The notes beneath the pieces were generated by a model that worked only from the letters and a program-made list of their open reading frames with translations, was not told where the DNA came from and searched no databases. The position numbers were made by a program, and so were the translations under genes. Positions 17,627 to 25,743 of a DNA stretch of 32,000 bases are shown here, piece after piece. The stretch comes from Prorocentrum cordatum (taxonomy: Eukaryota; Sar; Dinophyceae; Prorocentrales; Prorocentraceae): positions 495,476-527,475 of the forward strand of contig CAUYUJ010006291.1 in NCBI GenBank assembly GCA_963575745.1, read 5' to 3'. Every line of letters starts with the position of its first letter. Within the stretch, counting starts at the first letter, position 1.

Positions 17627-20423
17627 GGGCGGCGTCCCGACGCTCATGCCCGTGCACGTGCTCGTGGACGTCTCACGTTTTGTCGATGTGATGCAGTATT
17701 TTCGCTGCCCCACGGTCATGGGACCTGGAAAAGCAGCGCAATGGGGCGCACACCCGAACTTTGATCACCACACGAGCGACTTGATCACTATCATGCAGAA
17801 CCGTGGTATCACTGTTCTTCCATCCGACCATTGGGTGGATACGTACGACAGGGTTACCCCACAGGCTTGGCACGCCAAACAGAACAACCATAACATGGCA
17901 ATGTTTACAACGCAATTCTGCGACGCAGTATGCTATCGCAATTTTTGCGCCTTGATGCAGTCTCTTCCTTCTCAGCCATATCCATTCAGGCCGCCATTGC
18001 TGATTTCTGTCACGGACAACCAGGCCTACACGCAGGCCAAAGAAATCATGGCAGCCCTCGACTTCAGAGAAAAGTTGACAAACGAATGGAAAAGAGACCT
18101 CAGCCTCACAACATTGATGACACAGACGGCAAACGAGATGGCTCATTGTGCGTGGATGGCGTCATGTGCCGAGGGCACATTGCCGGCATCACTGCCTGCC
18201 GAGACGGGCGACACGACTGAGCCGACTCCTGGAAGGTCTACACGTACGCCAGCAACGGACCCTAGCGATTCTGACCAAACCCTTCCTGATAATGATCCAT
18301 GGGTTATGGCATACAACGACTTATTCCAGTACCTTATGCTGTTGATCAAAGAATACCCTGGGGCTTGGGCATCTTGGCATTCTCTTGAGAAAGATGAACT
18401 TCTCGAACCCAAGATCGTCAAAACTGTTGAAGATGCACATGCAGTTACTTGGGTTGTATTCGAGCAATTCTTACATCAGATCAAAGACTTGGATGGAGAC
18501 GATAATGCGACCAAATCAAGACTCATTGCAGAAGAAAACAGATTATCTTCTCACCGCATCGGCCCAGCTGCCGAGAACGAGAAGAACATCGAGGCATGCA
18601 AAACATTCTTCAAACAGAATGCACTGGATCGAGTTGCTTTGGGTCATGACCCTAATGTTCCTACATCCGTATGGAGGGCAGCTGATGACACTGCACAGCC
18701 AGCCCCACCAGGCCCATTGCCTGATCCACTGCAACCTGGACCGCAATCGATAAAAGCGTCGCAACCACCGGCTCCAGAGCCTAAAGCAGAACAACAACCA
18801 GCAGATCAGCTCGCAAAAGCTGAGGCGGTACCGATCCCTGATGACGGCACCGACCTCGAGGCAATGGAGCTGGAGGCAACTCCTGCCGAGGAGGAGCCTT
18901 CTCCACATGAGATGAATATATTGTCATGGCAGGACAGCTGTAAGCGTTCCATGCACGAGGATACCAGCAAGCTCGGGATCTTCGACAACTCATGCACTAT
19001 TCGCGAATGGAAGCTACAGGCAGGCGTCAAATATGACCATCCATACATGTGCCCAATGTTGCGGGGCACGAAAGCGACCAATGGATTTGCCTGCATCGAA
19101 GACCAGGAGTGGTACGAGCAGCTACTGCATGATGATAGTGTAATTGCTCATGCGCCTGACATCGCACAATCTGGTTGTTTCCCAGAGTGGAAATGGATAC
19201 CATTGCCACATTACGACGATGTACGTTATGGTCCCGAGCTAATTGATGAAGAATGGCTGGGAACAAACAAATACATGAGCAAAGACATCACGACTATGTT
19301 ACGCCACGAGATTCATTACAAAAAGTTTTGGATCAACCAATTTCATGACAGACGTATTAATATCTGGGACAAAACAACAAAGAATGATTGGAAGATTCCA
19401 AGCAATTGGAAATCATTTAAAGAAATGGTCGAATGGAAATTCCGAGATCGCAAAGAAAGACACAATGGACCATCCATGGAAGCGGCAGTGGCACATTTCA
19501 AGAAAGACGGTGAAAATGATGGATACACCGATTGGAACGACTACTATCCGATATTCATTATTCGTGCGTTCCAGAAGCATATTGACCCGCAGAAAAACAA
19601 AATCGAGATATACGCCAAGCCAATTCCTGACGGAGATGACCCCAGCACTTTTGACTGGCACAGCGTTATTGCTATTCGGTGCGTTGGTGGTCACAGTTGT
19701 GTCAACCCATCTTCAAAGCCATGGAACATGGGATGGGAGAGCTTACAGTGGACAGATATCAAATATCTCCATCATGGAACAGCATCCCGCGCCTGGAAGA
19801 ATATACTGAAGACAGGGACCATTCCTGGATATGTTGAACCACATTCTCAGAGAGACAGAACTTACAAACCATCGCAGCGATCTGAGGCATTCTTCAGTTC
19901 TAGCACATATTTGAACAATGTTCAAAAGAACCCACATACTTCAGTGGAATCGTACAAGTTCAACAGCTACAAGAATGAAGTCGAGCTGGTGATCAACATG
20001 GAAATCGCCACAAAAGCAGGTTGCAGATTTTGGTTGGGTGCTCAGGGCGCTATCATGACTGAGGACGTGGTACCAGCTGCGGCAATTATTGCAATTCACC
20101 GCCTCAAGCCACACCACATGCACGGCCAGCAGTTGTGGCCAGACGGCGACCCATGGGACTACCCGTCATTGGCAGCCAGAGAGCCATTGAGCAAGTACGA
20201 GATTTGCGCCTGCCTCCCTGGAGAACTTATTGACGACCCACCTGGATTGGCACCTATCGACCCCGACCAAGACATGGAGCCTCCAAGGACGACGCCAGCA
20301 TCAGCACCCTCGGCCAGGCCGGGGGAAACCCCTGCTGGCCGTACATCCGCAGAGGACGCCTTGGACGAGCAAATAGTACGTGCTATGATCCAGGAGACCA
20401 ATCACAAAGCAGATGATAAATAA
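17616..20423 (+). CDS. ORF4, C-terminal Tpt1/KptA-like 2'-phosphotransferase domain
   Basis: 935 aa from the first ATG, 17616; the frame is open from 17511 without ATG. The N-terminal ~230 residues are unrecognised. A Pro/Ala/Glu-rich linker occupies about 18680-18910. The C-terminal part (about 19275-20110) follows the whole Tpt1/KptA plan: an N-terminal helix with LRH (19299-19307), IRCVGGHS (19674-19697) matching the family's IRAxQGHS, LHHGT (19767-19781) matching the NAD-binding HGT box, and GAIMTEDVVP (20046-20075) matching NGVWLTxxVP. Tpt1 enzymes remove a splice-junction 2'-phosphate from RNA by transferring it to NAD. The family's RxHVHxS box appears as RSEAFFS (19878-19898), with both His lost, so activity may be altered or absent. 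An Ala/Pro-rich tail ends at TAA. Confidence 0.82.
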   Translation: MECEGGVPTLMPVHVLVDVSRFVDVMQYFRCPTVMGPGKAAQWGAHPNFDHHTSDLITIMQNRGITVLPSDHWVDTYDRVTPQAWHAKQNNHNMAMFTTQFCDAVCYRNFCALMQSLPSQPYPFRPPLLISVTDNQAYTQAKEIMAALDFREKLTNEWKRDLSLTTLMTQTANEMAHCAWMASCAEGTLPASLPAETGDTTEPTPGRSTRTPATDPSDSDQTLPDNDPWVMAYNDLFQYLMLLIKEYPGAWASWHSLEKDELLEPKIVKTVEDAHAVTWVVFEQFLHQIKDLDGDDNATKSRLIAEENRLSSHRIGPAAENEKNIEACKTFFKQNALDRVALGHDPNVPTSVWRAADDTAQPAPPGPLPDPLQPGPQSIKASQPPAPEPKAEQQPADQLAKAEAVPIPDDGTDLEAMELEATPAEEEPSPHEMNILSWQDSCKRSMHEDTSKLGIFDNSCTIREWKLQAGVKYDHPYMCPMLRGTKATNGFACIEDQEWYEQLLHDDSVIAHAPDIAQSGCFPEWKWIPLPHYDDVRYGPELIDEEWLGTNKYMSKDITTMLRHEIHYKKFWINQFHDRRINIWDKTTKNDWKIPSNWKSFKEMVEWKFRDRKERHNGPSMEAAVAHFKKDGENDGYTDWNDYYPIFIIRAFQKHIDPQKNKIEIYAKPIPDGDDPSTFDWHSVIAIRCVGGHSCVNPSSKPWNMGWESLQWTDIKYLHHGTASRAWKNILKTGTIPGYVEPHSQRDRTYKPSQRSEAFFSSSTYLNNVQKNPHTSVESYKFNSYKNEVELVINMEIATKAGCRFWLGAQGAIMTEDVVPAAAIIAIHRLKPHHMHGQQLWPDGDPWDYPSLAAREPLSKYEICACLPGELIDDPPGLAPIDPDQDMEPPRTTPASAPSARPGETPAGRTSAEDALDEQIVRAMIQETNHKADDK

Positions 20424-20525
20424 TGGTTGATTGCATTATCACATTGTCGTGAAGCTCTTCGACCAATCACAGCAAAGATCATGCAAAAAGATTAGAATTG
20501 TCGCCCTGCATTTAACGATGTTCGA
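20424..20525 (+). other. Spacer between ORF4 and ORF5
   Basis: 102 bases separate the ORF4 TAA from the ORF5 ATG. ORF4 and ORF5 are in the same frame, but the spacer contains a second in-frame stop (TAG, about 20490-20492), so simple readthrough of one stop would not join them. No structure stands out. Confidence 0.6.
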
Positions 20526-22460
20526 ATGGGCGACTTCATCGCCATTAAGAATTGGGGTTCTACCAAATGCTTCCACTACGACAACCACTGGCCCAAAGGC
20601 AATCACAATACCAAGATTGCCTTGTCCAAGGGACACATATATGGTCCAATCATCCATTTCGGCATCTTCGACAAGTTCTTTGCGGTACAAGTACCTATTC
20701 TCAACTACGGTTTACGATGGGTAAATATCTGGTATAATGACAAAAGCATGCCCCTCAAGGGCGTCGTATTTGCATTACCGATTCGTATCGAAGAACACGC
20801 CATCGATCCAACATGGATGGAGACTGCCCTGAAAGGCCCGACATCATGCAGCGAGGAGATACTGCAGCACAAGATTAGCGGCAGCTTACCATACCTTGGA
20901 ATGCCTAGCATCCATAGACCACGTATTCCGCATACACCACCAAGAAGGCCCGCTCCACGGACACCTGATCCAGACGAGCTGGTGGCCACACCTGCCGAGG
21001 ACAACGCACAGACGGGCGACATTCCTCGACGGGGTACAGCATCATCGCATGATCCACTGATCACCGTAATCGTGGACATATCAAATATCGTTCTTACTGC
21101 AGATGAGAAGGCTGCGAACGACAACATGAGGGCAGACCTCTCGGCAGACATCCAAGCAGAAGAGCAGATCGAGGCAAGCATCCTCGATAACATCATTGAT
21201 CCGCCATCGAATTTCCTTGATCATCCAGACTACGACCCCGACGAGGATTCAAGATGGATTAGACAGTCTGATGATTGCCGCGTGTATTGTTGGACATCGG
21301 CGTTATTGGTGGATTCGCCTATGATCAAGATGAGGCAGATCATCGAGATACACAGTGGCGCAGACAGAATCGTAATGGACAAAATTCAGTCACATTTACA
21401 ATTTGAAATTCGATTTGGATCGAAAGCATGGAATGCGGAGTCATATCATTTGAACTACAATCATACCCACAAGTGGGCACGTGACTTACCCAATTGTGGT
21501 GCAGATCATTTCTTCAAAAAGTTGGTACACTACCTCGACCCAGAGACTATCGAGGAGTCGACCACAGGCATCTTTCAATGGATTTCCAAAGTATACCAGA
21601 ACATCTTGAAATATAGTATTGTGGAACTACCAGATTTCGCCAAGGAAGTCATCCATGACAACCATCCTGCACTTCAGGCATTGCGTGACCTATACAAAAA
21701 TTGTACTGCGACATACGGTGATCCAGAGTTTCCCGCGTGGGGAGAGCTGGTGGAAACACCTGCTGCGCCTCGAGAGGAAGGCGCTGAGCAGGATATTCCC
21801 CAGGACCCAGGCAGTGTTGCGTCTGCAGCTCCCGATCAGGAGACTATGGTACGTATCGTAGCCGAGCAGACGGGACTCAAGCGCGAGGAGGGCGATAACG
21901 AGGCTACCTTGCAGAAGCAGGCTCGCCGTCTTCGTGAGGAGAACGTATGCCATGGCGGTACTGAGGATACCGACAACGTCAAGATAGAGTACAAAGGACT
22001 GCCAGGGGAAAGGTTGTCTCGGATCGAGATCGAGGGTTTAAGCAGATCGATCGCTTCCAGACCAAACACCGAGATCAATCGTGAGGCGATCAATCAGATC
22101 GGTCAGAGCCTCGCTCGCGGTCAGGACACCCGCTGGGGATCCCGCGATCACCTGACTTCGGCAGGGGCCCCCAAGACGATCTTGCATCCCATGCCGCTCT
22201 GCAACAATTGCGGTCGAGATCTGTCCCTCGGGATCGTCACAGGTAACGGCACACTCTGTGATATATGTTGGCAATACACCGTGGCCGTAGGCGCCACAGG
22301 TAAGAGCACCGCCGCACAGAGTGACCTCGCGTACCTCCAGAAGTTGACGAACTGGATCAAGACGACGTTGTCCGAGGACCAGGTCGCGAGATACATGAAG
22401 GATGGCGCACATGTCATTATGACGGGTGCGCGATCCCCCATAGGCACAGAGAAAGATTAA
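20526..22460 (+). CDS. ORF5, unknown protein with a zinc-ribbon-like motif
   Basis: 644 aa from ATG 20526. The N-terminal ~110 residues (MGDFIAIKNWG...) look like a compact beta-rich domain, followed by a Pro-rich linker (about 20915-21050). The middle has acidic and amphipathic stretches without a family I recognise. Near the C-terminus C559, C562, C578 and C581 form C-x2-C-x15-C-x2-C (nt 22200-22268), a zinc-ribbon or rubredoxin-knuckle spacing. No membrane segment is apparent. The frame stops at TAA 22458-22460, and sequence of similar character continues in the same frame as ORF6. Confidence 0.82.
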   Translation: MGDFIAIKNWGSTKCFHYDNHWPKGNHNTKIALSKGHIYGPIIHFGIFDKFFAVQVPILNYGLRWVNIWYNDKSMPLKGVVFALPIRIEEHAIDPTWMETALKGPTSCSEEILQHKISGSLPYLGMPSIHRPRIPHTPPRRPAPRTPDPDELVATPAEDNAQTGDIPRRGTASSHDPLITVIVDISNIVLTADEKAANDNMRADLSADIQAEEQIEASILDNIIDPPSNFLDHPDYDPDEDSRWIRQSDDCRVYCWTSALLVDSPMIKMRQIIEIHSGADRIVMDKIQSHLQFEIRFGSKAWNAESYHLNYNHTHKWARDLPNCGADHFFKKLVHYLDPETIEESTTGIFQWISKVYQNILKYSIVELPDFAKEVIHDNHPALQALRDLYKNCTATYGDPEFPAWGELVETPAAPREEGAEQDIPQDPGSVASAAPDQETMVRIVAEQTGLKREEGDNEATLQKQARRLREENVCHGGTEDTDNVKIEYKGLPGERLSRIEIEGLSRSIASRPNTEINREAINQIGQSLARGQDTRWGSRDHLTSAGAPKTILHPMPLCNNCGRDLSLGIVTGNGTLCDICWQYTVAVGATGKSTAAQSDLAYLQKLTNWIKTTLSEDQVARYMKDGAHVIMTGARSPIGTEKD

Positions 22461-22940
22461 TTGCGGAGATTGGCCAATACGTCCAAAAAGAGGTATGAGA
22501 AGTGGGTCGAAGCCGGTAGCCCGCCTGCACACGAATGCAGATTAATGGGCGAATCCGAGGACGACCGACCTCTGTACTACCCATTCGCCAATCTCATTCA
22601 ACGCTTTCTCAACGACCTCAGATTCCATCATCAGATGACAGGAGCCCGCGTGAATGTCGGCAAGAAGCCCTGGAGCGTCGAGGACATGCGCGACGCGTGG
22701 GACATCCTCGACGTCAGTATTAGGACAGGACAGGCTGGTCGGAGAAAGTGGTGGCTGAACGAGGGACGCATTGACAGGCAGACGCGGCAGGCGCGCGGAC
22801 TGATTACGGTTTCTCTCCCTCGAAGGGACGGAACCCGTGAACAGTTTACCCGGCGCAAGCTTGCCGCGATTGCCAACGAGCTGATAGGCTCCCTCGATCC
22901 GTCACACACTGACCAGGGGGGGGGGGTAGTACAGGGATGA
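22461..22940 (+). CDS. ORF6, same-frame continuation of ORF5
   Basis: About 159 codons follow the ORF5 TAA directly in the same frame; the first ATG is at 22545, so either translation starts there or ORF5 and ORF6 are one ORF split by a stop. Composition is protein-like: charged helical stretches such as PFANLIQRFLNDLRFHH and KWWLNEGRIDRQTRQARG, basic overall, possibly nucleic-acid binding. No family recognised. The 3' end passes through an 11-G tract (22916-22926) and stops at TGA 22938-22940, overlapping the next ATG as ATGA. Confidence 0.65.
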   Translation: MRRLANTSKKRYEKWVEAGSPPAHECRLMGESEDDRPLYYPFANLIQRFLNDLRFHHQMTGARVNVGKKPWSVEDMRDAWDILDVSIRTGQAGRRKWWLNEGRIDRQTRQARGLITVSLPRRDGTREQFTRRKLAAIANELIGSLDPSHTDQGGGVVQG

Positions 22941-23293
22941 GAACCGATCCAGATACACACTCCCAACAGTCCGATGACGCCATGGAGCCGCGGCCGCCGC
23001 CGCGCCCGCCGCCGCGCCCTGCTCCTGGCGACGCCGCTGCATCCAGCGCCTCAGGCGCGGAGGACTACATGCCCGCGATGCCGCGCGCCAAGAGAGCACG
23101 TACATCTGATTACGCAGCTTACTGGCGCCACAACCTCGAGGACAGCGATTGGGGTCTTCGATGCTGGAGTTACTACATCAAATGTTGGATCTACAGTGCG
23201 ATCAACAACGACGAGTATGTGTACATCCAGGATATCGCGTACAACGATTGGTTCCGCAACTGGATCCCGAGGACAACTTGGGAAACGTTTTGA
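22937..23293 (+). CDS. ORF7, small Trp/Tyr-rich protein
   Basis: 118 aa from ATG 22937. The N-terminal half is Pro/Arg/Ala-rich and the C-terminal half (YWRHNLEDSDWGLRCWSYY onward) is rich in Trp, Tyr and Asp and looks folded. Its frame is open upstream into the G tract, so an indel there would fuse it to ORF6. The TGA at 23291-23293 follows TTTT. In the -1 frame the reading continues for about 24 more residues (SYVTYNGQRVWDRRFYKDG) to TAG 23362-23364, in the same aromatic and basic style. No family recognised. Confidence 0.65.
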   Translation: MRTDPDTHSQQSDDAMEPRPPPRPPPRPAPGDAAASSASGAEDYMPAMPRAKRARTSDYAAYWRHNLEDSDWGLRCWSYYIKCWIYSAINNDEYVYIQDIAYNDWFRNWIPRTTWETF

Positions 23294-23381
23294 CGACAAG
23301 CTACGTGACGTACAACGGCCAGAGGGTGTGGGACCGCAGGTTCTACAAGGACGGCGAGGCGTAGTGTGTCGGCCGCAAGGC

Positions 23382-23433
23382 CCACTGCTCAAGAGCAGAA
23401 CTTCCGTTCATCCAAGTTCGCCTTGAGCGGTGG
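23382..23433 (+). promoter_or_regulatory. Nested stem-loop after the last ORF
   Basis: CCACTGCTCAAG (23382-23393) pairs with CTTGAGCGGTGG (23422-23433), 12 bp with one G-U pair. Inside it GAACTT (23398-23403) pairs with AAGTTC (23414-23419). It starts 18 bases after the last stop codon. Role unknown; packaging, RNA stability or 3'-end formation are possible. Confidence 0.65.
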
Positions 23434-23572
23434 CTAATACATTCTTTTAGGCCACTTCAATCTTTCACACATGTGGCCTCACACACATATAGATATCTGT
23501 TGCGATCACCGAGGCAGCCTCCTAAGGAGCAACGCCAACGGGAGTCGCCAAACAGATTTTTATACTTCATTT

Positions 23573-23731
23573 TCGTGTTTATCAACGCGACATTTTCTCC
23601 TGGCCAGGTACTTGCTTTAACGCTGATTTGCATTTCTTTCAGGATCGTGTTCGTCAACACGATCTGGGCATACATTTGCTTTTAAGCAGACTTGTGTTTG
23701 ATTTCAAGATTGCGTTCATCAACACGATCTT
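23573..23731 (+). promoter_or_regulatory. Three tandem hairpins with related loops
   Basis: The hairpins are 23573-23590 (7-bp stem, loop TATC), 23643-23664 (9-bp perfect stem GATCGTGTT/AACACGATC, loop CGTC) and 23706-23731 (11-bp stem with one mismatch and one G-U, loop CATC). All share GTT-NNTC-AAC around the loop and start 63-70 bp apart. Some differences between copies keep pairing through G-U pairs. Confidence 0.7.
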
Positions 23732-24068
23732 AGCATGCATATTTTAACAATTTAACAATATTGCGTCGAGAATAATCTGATAGCTGGTGGCAACACCTGC
23801 CTCGCAAATCTTGCGAGGCGGTTTGCGTTGCCTTGGTGCTCAGATCCTCTTTCTCCGCCTACCTTTGTCTCATTCTTCTCCTCCCTCGAGCGCCGAAGCG
23901 TTTTGGGGGGCGCGCCGAGGGGGCGGCAAAGACCGCCTGGAGAAGAAAAAGAGACCCAAGGTATCTCTTCTTACCTCACCTTGCAACTGGGCTCCGCTGA
24001 CTCTTAGCCCAGCTGCCTTTCAGACTTAAGGTAAAGGAGTTCAGAGGTTACGGATTCCATCCTCCTGA

Positions 24069-24102
24069 TCCCGAGTCCTGCCTCCTCGGGCGGGATTCGG
24101 GA
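24069..24102 (+). promoter_or_regulatory. Hairpin adjoining the polypurine tract
   Basis: The 14-base arm at 24069-24082 (TCCCGAGTCCTGCC) pairs fully with 24089-24102 (GGCGGGATTCGGGA) if two G-U pairs are allowed; the loop is six bases. It lies just upstream of the G6 tract. Confidence 0.6.
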
Positions 24103-24103
24103 C

Positions 24104-24109
24104 GGGGGG
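24104..24109 (+). promoter_or_regulatory. Polypurine tract
   Basis: GGGGGG directly abuts the TG of the 3' LTR and is preceded by GGGAC. This is the expected site for priming plus-strand DNA synthesis. Confidence 0.75.
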
Positions 24110-24306
24110 TGTGTATGGAACCCGTGTAATACCCTCATATATACTCCTTATCTTTACCTCTCCCGCACCTGGCCGTTTGGGTTCAGGTACTGAGTTGGAG
24201 CGATCGTACCTTGATCCCTTGGGAAGGGAAAGATATCCATCTATCCCTCCATCTCTCTACCAACGGATCAGGGGTTCTGTACTCTTGTACTTCAACCCCA
24301 TACACA
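24110..24306 (+). repeat. 3' LTR (197 bp)
   Basis: Same ends (TGTGTATGG...CCATACACA) and the same TATA-like box as the 5' LTR, with two substitutions and one extra A relative to it. Confidence 0.96.
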
Positions 24307-24311
24307 GGCTG
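24307..24311. repeat. Target-site duplication, right (GGCTG)
   Basis: Exact match to 7232-7236, directly after the 3' LTR. Confidence 0.95.
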
Positions 24312-25143
24312 AGGCAGCTCTTGGTCAGGATCGTGCGCTCCTGCCGCACTTCCGTTTGCATGTTTCACACCTTATACACGCGACGCGCTCGCCTTCCATG
24401 GCAGCTCTGGCCAGTCGCCTGCCGCCATGTGGACCGCTGGCCTCGCCGAAGGGTAGCAAAAAGCAGTGCCCCCTCCGCCCGTCGGAAGGCCGCCTATCCC
24501 TGCACTCGCGCGCGCGGTGCCGACGCCCAGCCGAGGTGCTTCATGCATGCGCCCAGTCTCGACGGGATGGGAACGGGGGCGCGAGGGACGGACAAGAGGG
24601 GGGCTTGTGCTGCAGGCCGTGTCGCATGTCTCCGCGCGCCGCCCCTTCTGACGGGCACGCTGTCTTGCATCCTCGACCGGGGGCATGTAGTTCCAAGCGC
24701 CAATGCCGTTCCGAAGTGTTTGGCATCCCAACCTCGCGGGGGTCCCTGCGCGCGGGTGCTTTCGTACGAGAGGAACGGTTGAGGAGGAGGAGGACCAGTG
24801 TAAATTCAAGACAAACCAGCGCTGTTGGAATGCACCCTCCCTCCAAGTTCCCTCTTCATAGGCCCCTACAGCAGTTCATTTCCATCGAGGGGTCTGCCTC
24901 GTTAAAACGCAACCTGTTGAAGACCCGGAAGCATGCCAAGACATTGTTCTCGGGATTCCAACGCCACGGATCAACTTGACGGTTGCGTCTTGACGATCTT
25001 GGATCGTGCCAGAACGCCATTCTTGGGATGTCAGCACCGCGAATCAACGTGACTGCTTCACCCGCAAAATCCAGAATCTCTGTTCAAAACACCGTTTCTG
25101 GTACGTTGACCGTGATAATCCGTGGCATTCTCGCAAATGTTAT
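24312..25143. other. Non-coding right flank, no gene seen
   Basis: This is GC-rich mixed sequence. ORFs on both strands overlap heavily and have Arg/Pro/Ala-rich composition. No domain or RNA gene is recognisable. Confidence 0.55.
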
Positions 25144-25355
25144 GAACGAATGTGCGAGGCGCTAAGGCGAGAACCACATTTTGAAAAGGAGCCACCCTCA
25201 ACCAGTGACGCCCGTACAGTTTTTCAGAACGAATGTGTGCGGCATTGAGGCGAGAGCCACATTTTGAAAGCGGATGATCCTCAATCTTTAAGCCCTTGCA
25301 ATTTTCTAGAACGAATGTGCGCGGCGGTCAAGCGAGAGCCACATGGTGAAAAAGT
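25144..25355. repeat. Tandem 82-83 bp repeat, three copies
   Basis: GAACGAATGTG starts copies at 25144, 25227 and 25309. Each is followed by a diverged GCG...GCGAGAGCCACATTTTG block. The second half of each unit is poorly conserved, so the conserved part is a motif of about 45 bp. Confidence 0.85.
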
Positions 25356-25667
25356 CCCGGGCGAAACGCCCGGCCCGCCCTAAAAATTGGCCTCAGGGGT
25401 GCGACAGTGGAGAAGTTATATACATATATATATACACATAAGGAACAGGAGCGATGGAGGATGAGGAGGAAGAGGAGGAGGGGAGGGAGGCAAGCTAGGT
25501 GCGCTCGCGTCATATCTGACGTCCTACCCCTCCCTCCCATCCCTTACCATGGCGCTGATTCTCTCTATCCGCGGACGCGTGTCGTAGCGGACCTGTGGCT
25601 CCGCGCGCGCGTGCGTAGTGGGTGGTGGTGCACGTGCGTGCGTGCGTGCGTGTGTGCGTGGTTGTCG

Positions 25668-25712
25668 TGGTGGTGGTGGTGGTGGTGGTGGTGGTGGTGG
25701 TGGTGGTGGTGG

Positions 25713-25743
<31 letters not shown>

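Larger units (their letters stand above)
23365..24109 (+). other. 3' non-coding region of the element
   Basis: 745 bases lie between the last ORF and the 3' LTR. No protein-like ORF is present. The region is unusually structured: a nested stem-loop, three tandem related hairpins and a hairpin before the polypurine tract, listed separately. Confidence 0.75.
7237..24306 (+). mobile_element. Giant Ty1/Copia-type LTR retrotransposon, 17.07 kb
   Basis: The boundaries are set by two near-identical LTRs and a perfect 5-bp target duplication. Internal order is gag, protease, integrase, reverse transcriptase, RNase H, which defines the Ty1/Copia arrangement (integrase before RT). After RNase H come about 8 kb of additional same-strand ORFs (15317-23364) and then 745 bases of structured non-coding DNA. 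Typical Copia elements are about 5 kb, so this one is more than three times that length. The low LTR divergence implies a recent insertion. Several frame interruptions, some at homopolymers, mean that either this copy is newly defective, the assembly carries indels, or recoding is used. Confidence 0.95.

Noticed and set aside
15317-23293. Envelope-like gene downstream of pol
   Set aside because: No signal peptide, transmembrane helix or fusion-peptide-like segment is visible in ORF3-ORF7, so the position alone does not justify an env call.
23787-24029. 80-aa ORF in the 3' non-coding region
   Set aside because: Low-complexity composition, no domain, and it lies in the structured region before the LTR.
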